A DNA stretch of 6,998 nucleotides. It comes from Rhodothermia bacterium. GTDB taxonomy: Bacteria > Bacteroidota > Rhodothermia > Balneolales > Natronogracilivirgulaceae. A program made the translations under genes and the position numbers. Position 1 is the first letter of the stretch; each line of letters begins with the position of its first letter. Below, in pieces: positions 1-6,539 of this stretch. Location: contig SKUI01000039.1 of the NCBI GenBank assembly GCA_007122185.1, forward strand, positions 1 through 6,998, read 5' to 3'. A model generated the notes under the pieces. It was not told the DNA's origin, ran no database searches, and saw only the letters and a list, made by a program, of their open reading frames with translations.

Positions 1-2192
1 ACCGGATCGCCATCCTGTCCATCAACCAGCCCGGAAGCGCAACCAACAGGATCAGCAAAAACATGATGGCCGAATTCAAGGCGTTTCTGGACGACGCGGA
101 GCAGGATGAGGCCATCCAGGCGGTGATCCTCCATAGCACAAAAAAGGACAGTTTCATTGCCGGGGCGGATATTAGGTTGTTCCTTGGATTTCATGAATCC
201 GGGGATGCGCTGGCGTTCAGCAGCGAGGGCAACCGGCTGCTGAGCCGGCTCAATGCGCTGTCCGTGCCGGTGATAGCGGCCATTCACGGTGCAGCCCACG
301 GGGGCGGACTCGAAGTGGCGCTGGCCTGTCACCACCGTATTGCCACGGACCATCAATCCACCCGTCTTTCGCTTCCGGAGGTGACCCTGGGACTGTGTCC
401 GGCCGCGGGCGGCACGCAGCGGCTGCCGGCGCTGATCGGCATTCCGAAAGCACTGCCGCTCATGCTGTCGGGACGGGCGGTGACGGCGCGTGAGGCACAC
501 AGCATCGGGCTGGTCGATGAACTGGTACCGGAAAGCGGGCTGCTGCAGGCGGCCAGGGTGCTGGCCGGGAAGCTGGCGGGACACGTATCCACCCGTGAAC
601 GGTTCCGCAATCTCGCCAATAAAGCGCCGCTGCCGAATTTTTCCGGTCTGTCTGATATGCCGGGACTTTCGAACATGACAGGCGTCGCTCGTACACCGTT
701 TTCACTGCTCGGCAAAGCGGCCCGTACCATTCGGGGCGGCGTAGCGTCCCTGCAGCCCGCATTGCTGCAGGCCGAACGCGAACTGAAACTTCAGACGCGC
801 GGTCTGTATCCTGCGCCGGAAGCGATCATTGCATGCGTTAAATACGGTGTCAGGAATGGTCTTGAGGCGGGACTCAATTTCGAATCGCGCATGTTTGAGG
901 AACTGGCCGGCACGCCGGAGAGCCGGGAGCTGCTCCACGCTTTTCTGGCACGCCATTCCGCCCGCCGCAATCCGTCGCGACAGGAACCGAGGCCGGTCCA
1001 CCGGATCGGCGTTCTCGGAACCGGCCTGATGGGCTCGGCCATCGCATCGCTGAGCCTGCGCAAGGGCTTCGGGGTGACGGTGCGCGACCGCGACTATACC
1101 TCGGCCGGACGTGCCAAGCAGGCGGCCTGGCAGGACCTGCAGGGGCAGGTGGAGCGCAAGGCGATGCTGCCTTTCGAGCGGGATCGCATCCTCTCGGACC
1201 TGCGGCTGACCGACCGGTACGATGATTTCGCCGATCTTCCGCTGGTGATCGAAGCCGTGGTGGAGGATGTCTCCGTGAAACACGCCGTGCTGCAGGAGGC
1301 CGAATCGGTGATGCGCAGCGACGCCATTTTCGCCACCAACACCTCCGCCATCCCCATCTCCGAAATCGCCAAACCCGCGAAACATCCCGAGCGCGTGATC
1401 GGGATGCACTACTTCTCCCCGGCCCAGAGGATGCCGCTTGTGGAGATCATCCGTGGCGAAAAAACGGATGAGGAAGTTGTGGCGACCGCGTGCAATGTGG
1501 CCATCCGCCAGGGAAAACACGTCATTGTCGTGGGCGACGCACCCGGCTTCTACGTGACGCGGATCGTAGTGCCCATGATCAACGAGGCGATGCTCCTCAT
1601 CAGCGAGGGCGCCGACATCCGCATTGTGGACGCAGCCGTGAAGAACTTCGGTTTTCCGGTCGGACCGGTGACGCTGACCGACGAGGTGGGCATCGACGTG
1701 GTGTCGCACGTATTCGAAGAGATGAATCCGCTCTTCAAAAAGCGGGGCGGACGTTTTTCGCAGTCCATTCACCGCCTCCATGAAAACGGCTACGCCGGAC
1801 GTAAAAACCGGCGTGGATTCTACGATTACGACAGCCAACGCAACCGCAGACTCGTCAACGACGAGATCTACACCTACTTCGGCGACAAAAAACGCCGGGA
1901 TGTCTCGTTGGACGATATCACCGAACGGATCACCCTGGTGATGGTCAACGAAGCGTTGCTCTGCCTGCAGGACGGCATCATCGGCCAGCCGCGAACCGGC
2001 GACATCGGCGCCATGCTCGGCATGGGATTTCCCGCCTTCCGGGGCGGACCGTTCCGCTGGGTGGATGCGGCCGGAGCCAAAGCGGTGTGGGACCGCCTGC
2101 AGTACCGGCATAAATTGAACGGCGTCCGGTTCAAACCCGCGGCCATCCTCGGTGACCACGCTAAAAGCGGGAAACCGTTTTATTCAAAATAA
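1..2192 (+). CDS. fadJ: Fatty-acid oxidation complex alpha subunit (enoyl-CoA hydratase / 3-hydroxyacyl-CoA dehydrogenase), 5'-partial
   Basis: Bifunctional beta-oxidation enzyme: hydrates trans-2-enoyl-CoA and oxidises the L-3-hydroxyacyl-CoA with NAD+, normally in a cytoplasmic complex with a thiolase. The frame is open through base 3, and the codons before the first ATG (base 63) read as family sequence (IAILSINQPGSATN), so the true start is off the window; by comparison with E. coli FadJ (714 aa) roughly 15 residues are missing. Numbering from that ATG: crotonase domain about 1-200 with the oxyanion-hole motif FIAGADI (31-37) and both catalytic glutamates, Glu84 (GGGLE) and Glu106 (SLPEV). 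The NAD-binding motif GTGLMG is at 319-324, Asn426 lies in NTSAIPISEIA, catalytic His449 in GMHYFSP, then the C-terminal dehydrogenase domains with GFPVGPVTLTDEVGID and GMGFPAFRGGPFR. All key residues are present, so it should be active. FadJ rather than FadB is chosen from overall resemblance; either name is possible. A thiolase gene may lie upstream (inference). Confidence 0.93.
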   Translation, partial: RIAILSINQPGSATNRISKNMMAEFKAFLDDAEQDEAIQAVILHSTKKDSFIAGADIRLFLGFHESGDALAFSSEGNRLLSRLNALSVPVIAAIHGAAHGGGLEVALACHHRIATDHQSTRLSLPEVTLGLCPAAGGTQRLPALIGIPKALPLMLSGRAVTAREAHSIGLVDELVPESGLLQAARVLAGKLAGHVSTRERFRNLANKAPLPNFSGLSDMPGLSNMTGVARTPFSLLGKAARTIRGGVASLQPALLQAERELKLQTRGLYPAPEAIIACVKYGVRNGLEAGLNFESRMFEELAGTPESRELLHAFLARHSARRNPSRQEPRPVHRIGVLGTGLMGSAIASLSLRKGFGVTVRDRDYTSAGRAKQAAWQDLQGQVERKAMLPFERDRILSDLRLTDRYDDFADLPLVIEAVVEDVSVKHAVLQEAESVMRSDAIFATNTSAIPISEIAKPAKHPERVIGMHYFSPAQRMPLVEIIRGEKTDEEVVATACNVAIRQGKHVIVVGDAPGFYVTRIVVPMINEAMLLISEGADIRIVDAAVKNFGFPVGPVTLTDEVGIDVVSHVFEEMNPLFKKRGGRFSQSIHRLHENGYAGRKNRRGFYDYDSQRNRRLVNDEIYTYFGDKKRRDVSLDDITERITLVMVNEALLCLQDGIIGQPRTGDIGAMLGMGFPAFRGGPFRWVDAAGAKAVWDRLQYRHKLNGVRFKPAAILGDHAKSGKPFYSK

Positions 2193-2465
2193 GTCCGGTG
2201 ACCCAGAATGAAGCCACTTAATGCGCAATGTGGACAGTACCCACAATGGAAGCTGCTTCATCCCAATTGATCCCGGCACCCATCCACCCGCAACTTTGCA
2301 GTAGCCATGTAAAGCCGTATATTTCCAACTTCATGCCCATGCATGGATGCCCATGCTGGCAAATATGCTCATATGATGCCCGTGATGGCAGATATGCTCA
2401 CATGCATGGCAAAAGCCTGTTTCCATAATCATTTTCCTGTACCAATAACGCTGTAATTATCTGAT
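2193..2465. other. Intergenic region between fadJ and yajC
   Basis: This is the largest gap in the window. I see no convincing gene: a short frame from 2228 to 2428 has no recognisable protein character and runs through the tandem duplication. A weak stem (TGTGG / CCACA, 7-base loop) lies at 2229-2245, without a following T tract, so it is not a credible terminator. The yajC promoter is expected here, probably in the more AT-rich last 50 bases, but no box can be assigned with confidence. No purine-rich ribosome binding site precedes yajC. Confidence 0.6.
2346..2403. repeat. Imperfect 29-bp tandem duplication
   Basis: Two adjacent 29-base units, 2346-2374 and 2375-2403, match at 25 of 29 positions; both begin GATGCCC and contain ATATGCTCA. 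A partial copy (CATGCCCATGC) precedes them at 2332-2342, and GCATGGCAAA after 2404 resembles the unit's interior. The stretch is full of ATG/CAT and GCATGC-like words. It ends about 60 bases before the yajC start. Function unknown. Confidence 0.75.
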
Positions 2466-2774
2466 ATGAACACTTTACTCTTGTTATTTGCCACTGATCC
2501 GGATGGCGGAGGCGGCGGTTTCACCAGTCTGATTTTCCTCGCGGCCATTTTCCTGGTGTTTTACCTTTTTATCATCCGTCCGCAATCCAAGAAGCAGAAA
2601 GAGATCCAGAACAAGGTCTCCGCAATGAACAAAGGAGACAAAGTCATCACCTCCGGCGGCATTGTCGGCATTGTGAATTCCATCGATGACGATTCCGTCA
2701 TGCTCGAGATCGACAAGGACGTCAAGGTCAAACTACTGAAAAACGCCATTGTGGATGTGAATCCGCAGAAATAG
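2466..2774 (+). CDS. yajC: Preprotein translocase subunit YajC
   Basis: Small single-pass inner-membrane protein that associates with SecDF and the SecYEG translocon and helps protein export. The 102-residue product has the family layout: a short N-terminus with a five-glycine stretch (14-18), one transmembrane helix (about 19-37), the hallmark RPQSKKQKE (38-46) right after it, then a basic, soluble domain with NKGDKVITSGGIVGIV (55-70), and a short C-terminus. Length is typical of the family (about 85-120 aa). The ATG at 2466 is the only sensible start; the sequence before it (TAATTATCTGAT) has no Shine-Dalgarno motif, which is common in Bacteroidota-like bacteria. The neighbours are not secD/secF or tgt, the more usual partners; ribBA follows after 79 nt and might be co-transcribed. 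Confidence 0.95.
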   Translation: MNTLLLLFATDPDGGGGGFTSLIFLAAIFLVFYLFIIRPQSKKQKEIQNKVSAMNKGDKVITSGGIVGIVNSIDDDSVMLEIDKDVKVKLLKNAIVDVNPQK

Positions 2775-2853
2775 GCATTATCCGAGAACGTCTGTGCAGG
2801 GGTTCGTGTTTTGGTGATGCGGACTTATCCATCATTCCCGTTCCTCCATCATT
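2775..2853. other. Short spacer between yajC and ribBA
   Basis: These 79 bases hold no gene, no clear terminator and no recognisable Shine-Dalgarno sequence before the ribBA ATG (TTCCTCCATCATT). The spacer is too short for a complete FMN riboswitch, and I do not see its conserved blocks, so FMN control of ribBA is not supported by the sequence. Confidence 0.55.
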
Positions 2854-4116
2854 ATGTCAACAGAAACATCCCACCCGTTTGACACCATCGAGTCGGCAAT
2901 CGAGGACGTACGCGCCGGAAAAATGGTAATTGTCGTCGATGACGAGGATCGCGAAAACGAAGGCGATTTCCTGATGGCGGCCGAGAAGGTCACTCCGGAG
3001 CACATCAACATGATGGTGACCTACGGGCGCGGACTGGTATGCGTGCCGCTGACCCGGCAGCGCGCCTACGACCTGAGTCTGGAGCCGATGGTCGTCAACA
3101 ACACCGATGCCATGGAAACGGCCTTTACCGTCTCGGTGGATTACCGTTCGGGTACCACAACGGGCATCTCCGCATCCGACCGGGCCAAGACCGTCCGCAT
3201 GCTCATCGACCCGGAGGCTAAAGCCCGTGATTTCCGCCGACCGGGACACGTGTTCCCCCTCATTGCGCGCGAAGGCGGCGTGCTTCGCCGGGCCGGACAT
3301 ACCGAGGCGGCCATCGACCTGTCACGCCTGGCCGGTTTCCAGCCCGGTGGGGTGATCTGCGAGATCATGAACGACGACGGGACCATGGCGCGGCTCGACG
3401 ATCTCATCCAGGTGGCCAAACGGTTTGGCCTGAAGCTGATCACCATCAACGACCTGATCAGCTACCGGATGAAGAACGAGAGCCTGGTGCGCGAGGCCAT
3501 AAGCATCCAGCTGCCCACCATCTACGGCGACTTCCACCTGCACGCCTTTGAAGAAAAACTCACCGGAGCCGTACACATGGCTTTGGTCAAAGGCACCTGG
3601 GACGAAAATGAACCGGTGCTGGTCCGCGTGCACTCGCTGTGCCTGACCGGCGACGTATTCGGCTCCAAACGATGCGACTGCGGCGAGCAGCTCCACACCG
3701 CCCTGCGCATGGTGGAGGACGAAGGCGCCGGCGTTGTGCTCTACATGAATCAGGAAGGGCGCGGCATCGGTATCATCAACAAGCTGCACGCCTACAAGCT
3801 GCAAGAAGATGGGATGGATACCATTGAGGCCAACGAGGCGCTCGGTTTCAAATCCGACCTGCGCGACTACGGTATCGGGGCGCAGATGCTGCGTTCGCTG
3901 GGCGTCTGCAAAATGCGGCTGATGACCAATAATCCGGCCAAACGGGTAGGCCTGGTTGGATACGGCCTGGAAATCGTGGAACGCGTCCCCATCGAGACCG
4001 AAAGCTATCCCGAGAACCTGAAGTACCTGCGCACCAAACGCGACCGGATGGGCCACGACCTGCACAACATCGATCCGCATGACCAGCTGGACATGCTCAA
4101 GAGCATCCTGCACTGA
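2854..4116 (+). CDS. ribBA: Bifunctional 3,4-dihydroxy-2-butanone-4-phosphate synthase / GTP cyclohydrolase II (RibBA)
   Basis: Cytoplasmic enzyme supplying both precursors of riboflavin: the N-terminal half converts ribulose 5-phosphate to 3,4-dihydroxy-2-butanone 4-phosphate plus formate, and the C-terminal half opens GTP to the diaminopyrimidine precursor. RibB domain, about residues 8-208: acidic metal/substrate loop [10 protein letters not shown] (29-38), [11 protein letters not shown], His132 in HVFPL, and His149-Glu151 in RAGHTEA, so its catalytic set is intact. RibA domain, about 212-400: zinc ligands Cys263, Cys274 and Cys276 (C-x10-C-x-C), NQEGRGIGI (299-307), [11 protein letters not shown] and LMTNNPAKR. 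Both halves therefore look active, unlike RibBA proteins with one decayed domain. After the usual end (KRDRMGH) there is an extra tail of about 18 residues ending in a His codon that belongs to the 16-bp repeat array; the stop TGA is also in that repeat. Confidence 0.97.
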   Translation: MSTETSHPFDTIESAIEDVRAGKMVIVVDDEDRENEGDFLMAAEKVTPEHINMMVTYGRGLVCVPLTRQRAYDLSLEPMVVNNTDAMETAFTVSVDYRSGTTTGISASDRAKTVRMLIDPEAKARDFRRPGHVFPLIAREGGVLRRAGHTEAAIDLSRLAGFQPGGVICEIMNDDGTMARLDDLIQVAKRFGLKLITINDLISYRMKNESLVREAISIQLPTIYGDFHLHAFEEKLTGAVHMALVKGTWDENEPVLVRVHSLCLTGDVFGSKRCDCGEQLHTALRMVEDEGAGVVLYMNQEGRGIGIINKLHAYKLQEDGMDTIEANEALGFKSDLRDYGIGAQMLRSLGVCKMRLMTNNPAKRVGLVGYGLEIVERVPIETESYPENLKYLRTKRDRMGHDLHNIDPHDQLDMLKSILH

Positions 4117-4224
4117 TGCGTGCTTTCACTTAAGCCGGCCGGCACTGATGCCTGCTGACACTGTGATGCGTACTCGCACCGATGCCTGTTCGCACTAATG
4201 TTTGCCGGCACGGCATGCCGCCCA
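4111..4224. repeat. Degenerate 16-bp tandem array (7 units) at the ribBA 3' end
   Basis: Seven consecutive units each start with CAC, at 4111, 4127, 4143, 4159, 4177, 4193 and 4209; all are 16 bases long except the fourth, which is 18 (an extra TG). The approximate consensus is CACTGATGCCTGCTGG. Units 1 and 3 agree at 13 of 16 positions; unit 4 without its extra TG agrees with unit 1 at 13 of 16; units 2 and 6 are more diverged. The first unit contains the last His codon and TGA stop of ribBA. The array fills most of the gap between convergent genes. The period is not a multiple of three, so it is not a coding repeat. Confidence 0.8.
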
Positions 4225-4249
4225 TCTGTTTCCCCGGTGATGAAGCGCT
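4117..4249. other. Intergenic region between convergent ribBA and the Stealth gene
   Basis: Apart from the 16-bp array, this gap holds small perfect palindromes: CGGCATGCCG at 4211-4220, and GAAGCGCTTC at 4242-4251, which overlaps the stop codon of the minus-strand gene. Neither is followed by a T tract on either strand, so I do not call a factor-independent terminator, although transcripts from both sides must end about here. Confidence 0.5.
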
Positions 4250-5257
4250 TCAGAAATCCAGCCCCGTCAGCTCCGTGAGTACTTTTTCCAACTGCTGACG
4301 GTATCCTGCATCCATCTTTTCGATTGCCTGCAGACTCAGGAACCGCATTTCCTGCTGTTCAATCCGCCGGATTTTTCTGTTCAGCCACATCGGGCGGTCC
4401 ATTTCACCGTGGACCATCATCACATCGTCGGGCGGCACCAGTTCGGCTTCTTTCTGTGCAATCTTCAGATAGTATGCCAGGTAGATGGCCGAGAACTGTT
4501 CGATATCACGAAAACGGTAGCGGATATTCCTTTCAAAAAGCCCCGGATTCTTCCGGAAAAAGGTCTCCAGGACCGGCTTGTGAACCGGGTGCGGCACATG
4601 ATCCACCCGAAAGTACTTCCCGGAAAAGCCGGCAAGCTCGGCGGATCGTATCTGGAGCAGCAGGTGCATGGTACGTGTGATCCCCAGCAGTTTTTTGGAC
4701 AGGTAATTGGCCAGCCGGCTCACAAACATGTACCATTGGCCGTGTGCTCCCATCCGGCTCCATGCGCCGCGGGCCACGATCTTGTTCTCAACAAAAAAAT
4801 CATCCGGACGCACCGGCGCGGTGATCACAAAATCGTCGTTGAAATAGATGAATTTCCCGGAGAGACCGGGTATGCGCCACAATGCCGTTTCAATCGTGCG
4901 GCTGTTGAAGCTGGGCAATGCCCACTCGAAATCCGCAAAAATCTCTGTATGGTCGATAATCATAACCTGGAGCTTTTCCCGGACCTCTTTCGTCAGAAAA
5001 ACCGGACACTGCGCATCCGTCACCAGATAGATGTTGCGGATCCAGGGAGCGAACCTGCGGATGGAAGCGATGCAGAACCGCAGTTCGCCATTGTCCAGGA
5101 ACCGGGTATCATCCCCCCGGGAGGAAATCGGCAGTTTTTTAACTGAAGCATCCTCGTTCAGCGCCAGCAAACGCTTTCTGCGGTGCCCGGGATCGTCGCC
5201 ATCCACCCAGGTAATCACCGCATCAACAGGTTCGTATGTACCGGTTTTACTCGTCAT
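4250..5257 (-). CDS. Stealth-family sugar-phosphate transferase (capsular polysaccharide phosphotransferase-like)
   Basis: Stealth proteins transfer a sugar-1-phosphate from a nucleotide sugar, building phosphodiester-linked glycans such as capsules; animal GlcNAc-1-phosphotransferase (GNPTAB) is a relative. The 335-residue product has conserved region 1, VDAVITWVDGDD (11-22); region 2, with TRFLDNGELR (51-60), APWIRNIYLVTD (70-81), LPSFNSRTIE (114-123) and GLSGKFIYFNDDF (131-143); and region 3, with HVPHPVHKP (220-228) followed by RYRFRDIEQF and YLAYYLKIA. Region 4 is not clear to me: the C-terminus lacks an obvious asparagine-aspartate or P-x-S-x-FE signature. No signal peptide or membrane helix is seen, so it is probably cytoplasmic. 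An ATG 48 bases upstream (5305) would add 16 residues, but those are just the out-of-frame shadow of the sufU-like gene; ATG 5257 starts just before conserved region 1 and overlaps that gene by 11 nt. Acceptor and donor sugar cannot be told. Confidence 0.88.
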   Translation of the reverse strand: MTSKTGTYEPVDAVITWVDGDDPGHRRKRLLALNEDASVKKLPISSRGDDTRFLDNGELRFCIASIRRFAPWIRNIYLVTDAQCPVFLTKEVREKLQVMIIDHTEIFADFEWALPSFNSRTIETALWRIPGLSGKFIYFNDDFVITAPVRPDDFFVENKIVARGAWSRMGAHGQWYMFVSRLANYLSKKLLGITRTMHLLLQIRSAELAGFSGKYFRVDHVPHPVHKPVLETFFRKNPGLFERNIRYRFRDIEQFSAIYLAYYLKIAQKEAELVPPDDVMMVHGEMDRPMWLNRKIRRIEQQEMRFLSLQAIEKMDAGYRQQLEKVLTELTGLDF

Positions 5258-5801
5258 GTTGCAACATCTCGTCTGCACACTTCCAGGCCAGATCTGCGCA
5301 GTCAATGCGCATGGGAAAGGCCTTCACCTCGCCCAGCGCCTGCATTTCGACGGTCAGTCCCGCCACTTCGCGCACAACCCGATCCTCCTCCCCGGATTGT
5401 TCCGTGCCCGGTTCATCGCCGTTTGGCTGATCTTTGACTGCTTCCTGCAGGCGGCCGGCCGATGCAACAAATGACGGCTCGTCCTCCCCGGAGCGTTGGC
5501 GCATCTTATCCGGGTTTATGCCACGAAGCCACTTCCGGAACAGCGCTATCCGGATCCGCGCATCCTCCTGCTTCATTCCGGACAGGGTGCTGCAGAGGAT
5601 GGATGCGGACGCCAGGCAGTACATGCAACCCTGCCCGTCAAACCGGATCTCGAGCATGCCGTGATCGTCCGGGCGCGACGTCAACGTGATCCTGTCGCCA
5701 CATTTCCGGTTGTGGCTCTCATTTCGGCGGGTCGGACTTTCGACCTCGCCCCGGCATTGCGGGTGCCGGTAATGGTCGATGAGGATGGAGCCGCCTGGCA
5801 T
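5247..5801 (-). CDS. sufU: SufU/IscU-like Fe-S cluster assembly protein (NifU N-terminal domain)
   Basis: SufU-type proteins accept sulfur from the cysteine desulfurase SufS and support Fe-S cluster assembly in the cytoplasm. The family pattern is visible: ILIDHYRHPQCRG (6-18), Cys34-Gly-Asp36-Arg, GQGCMYCLASASIL (57-69) with Cys59, and a C-terminal ALGEVKAFPMRIDCADLAW (155-173) with Cys168. These are the three metal-binding cysteines and the aspartate of SufU. At 184 residues it is about 35-40 longer than B. subtilis SufU; the excess lies in residues about 97-147, a Glu/Asp/Gly/Ser/Pro-rich, probably disordered insertion at the place where SufU differs from IscU. Additional cysteines occur at 16, 62, 70 and 175. 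The ATG lies 4 nt after the lspA stop; the N-terminus is short but leads directly into the conserved DHYR motif. No sufS, sufB, sufC or sufD gene is in the window, so its desulfurase partner is elsewhere. Confidence 0.87.
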   Translation of the reverse strand: MPGGSILIDHYRHPQCRGEVESPTRRNESHNRKCGDRITLTSRPDDHGMLEIRFDGQGCMYCLASASILCSTLSGMKQEDARIRIALFRKWLRGINPDKMRQRSGEDEPSFVASAGRLQEAVKDQPNGDEPGTEQSGEEDRVVREVAGLTVEMQALGEVKAFPMRIDCADLAWKCADEMLQHDE

Positions 5802-5805
5802 GGCA

Positions 5806-6534
5806 CTATTCTTTTTGAGGATCGCGGGATGGGGCTTCTGATTCCTTTTTCGGGTGTGCTTTCGATTCTTGCATCTCCGGCTCGCTCATTTCCGGCTGGT
5901 TTTTCTCCGGTCCGGCATCATTCGCATGATCAGTGCCCGACTGATCATCTGCCCCGCTTGCCGCCCGGCTGTTTTCATTGCCAGCGTCTGGACCATCGTC
6001 CGGTTTTGTACGGGCGTATTCCGGCATCAGTTTCTTGTAGAAGACGATAAGGGTGATGATGGATACGGAAATAGCCATATCCGCCACGTTGAAGATGTAC
6101 GGAAAAACGTCGAAATCACCGATGCGCAATTTGAAATGGATGAAATCGACCACGTGTCCGTCCAGAACCCCGCCGTAGCCGCCGATGCGGGCCATGAAAA
6201 TCCGGTCGGTGATATTCCCCAGTGCCCCTCCCACAATGAACCCCATGCAGGCCATGTAGCCCAGGTTCGCCGGTTTCATGGTTTTCCAGACGTAAATCAG
6301 AATGATGACGGTAGCCGCGATGGCAATCAGGCTGATCACCCATGTATCGGCCCAGTGGATACCCAGCGCCATACCCGGATTTTTGGTAAAGTTGAATGCA
6401 AGCCACCCCTCAATGAGCGTGAAGTCATGCAGATCGGGGGTGGTGCGTATCCAGTATTTACTGAGCTGATCCAGCAGGAGCACGACAAACGCCGTAACCC
6501 CGAACACGGTCAGTTTCCTGCGGGTCTGAGTCAA
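5806..6534 (-). CDS. lspA: Lipoprotein signal peptidase (signal peptidase II), probable TTG start
   Basis: Inner-membrane aspartyl protease that removes signal peptides from diacylglyceryl-modified prolipoproteins. With the TTG at 6534 the protein has 242 residues: helix 1 (about 9-28) ending in LLDQLSKYW, conserved FNFTKNPGMALG (47-58), helix 2 (about 65-83), helix 3 with GGALGNITDR (102-111), GHVVDFIHF with catalytic Asp130, and FNVADMAIS with catalytic Asp152 in helix 4 (to about 169). All active-site boxes are intact. The longer frame from ATG 6633 would add 33 residues that merely overlap the upstream regulator gene out of frame and would place a charged segment before helix 1; TTG 6534 lies 5 nt after that gene's stop, with AAAAGG upstream. 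GTG 6507 is another, less likely, start. Residues 171-242 are a hydrophilic Glu/Pro/Lys/Ser-rich tail not usual for LspA. Confidence 0.92.
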   Translation of the reverse strand: MTQTRRKLTVFGVTAFVVLLLDQLSKYWIRTTPDLHDFTLIEGWLAFNFTKNPGMALGIHWADTWVISLIAIAATVIILIYVWKTMKPANLGYMACMGFIVGGALGNITDRIFMARIGGYGGVLDGHVVDFIHFKLRIGDFDVFPYIFNVADMAISVSIITLIVFYKKLMPEYARTKPDDGPDAGNENSRAASGADDQSGTDHANDAGPEKNQPEMSEPEMQESKAHPKKESEAPSRDPQKE

Positions 6535-6539
6535 AACGG

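Noticed and set aside
702..2159. Long open frame (485 codons) antisense to fadJ
   Set aside because: It mirrors the codon structure of a clearly real gene, is His/Val/Asp-rich with no protein-family pattern, and has no independent support.
2228..2428. Possible 66-codon gene in the fadJ-yajC gap
   Set aside because: No ribosome binding site, Cys/Pro/Met/His-rich translation produced by the tandem duplication, and no family resemblance.
2775..2853. FMN riboswitch before ribBA
   Set aside because: The spacer is too short and the conserved FMN-element blocks are not visible.
3322..4113. Open frame of 263 codons antisense to ribBA
   Set aside because: It is the complementary shadow of a fully conserved enzyme gene; its translation has no recognisable domain.
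4111..4224. CRISPR array
   Set aside because: The units are 16 bases long and directly abutting, with no spacers and no cas genes nearby.
4209..4252. Bidirectional factor-independent terminator
   Set aside because: The palindromes CGGCATGCCG and GAAGCGCTTC are short and lack a T tract on either strand.
4409..5146. Plus-strand frame of 245 codons opposite the Stealth gene
   Set aside because: The minus strand encodes clear Stealth motifs across the same bases; the plus frame has no family features.
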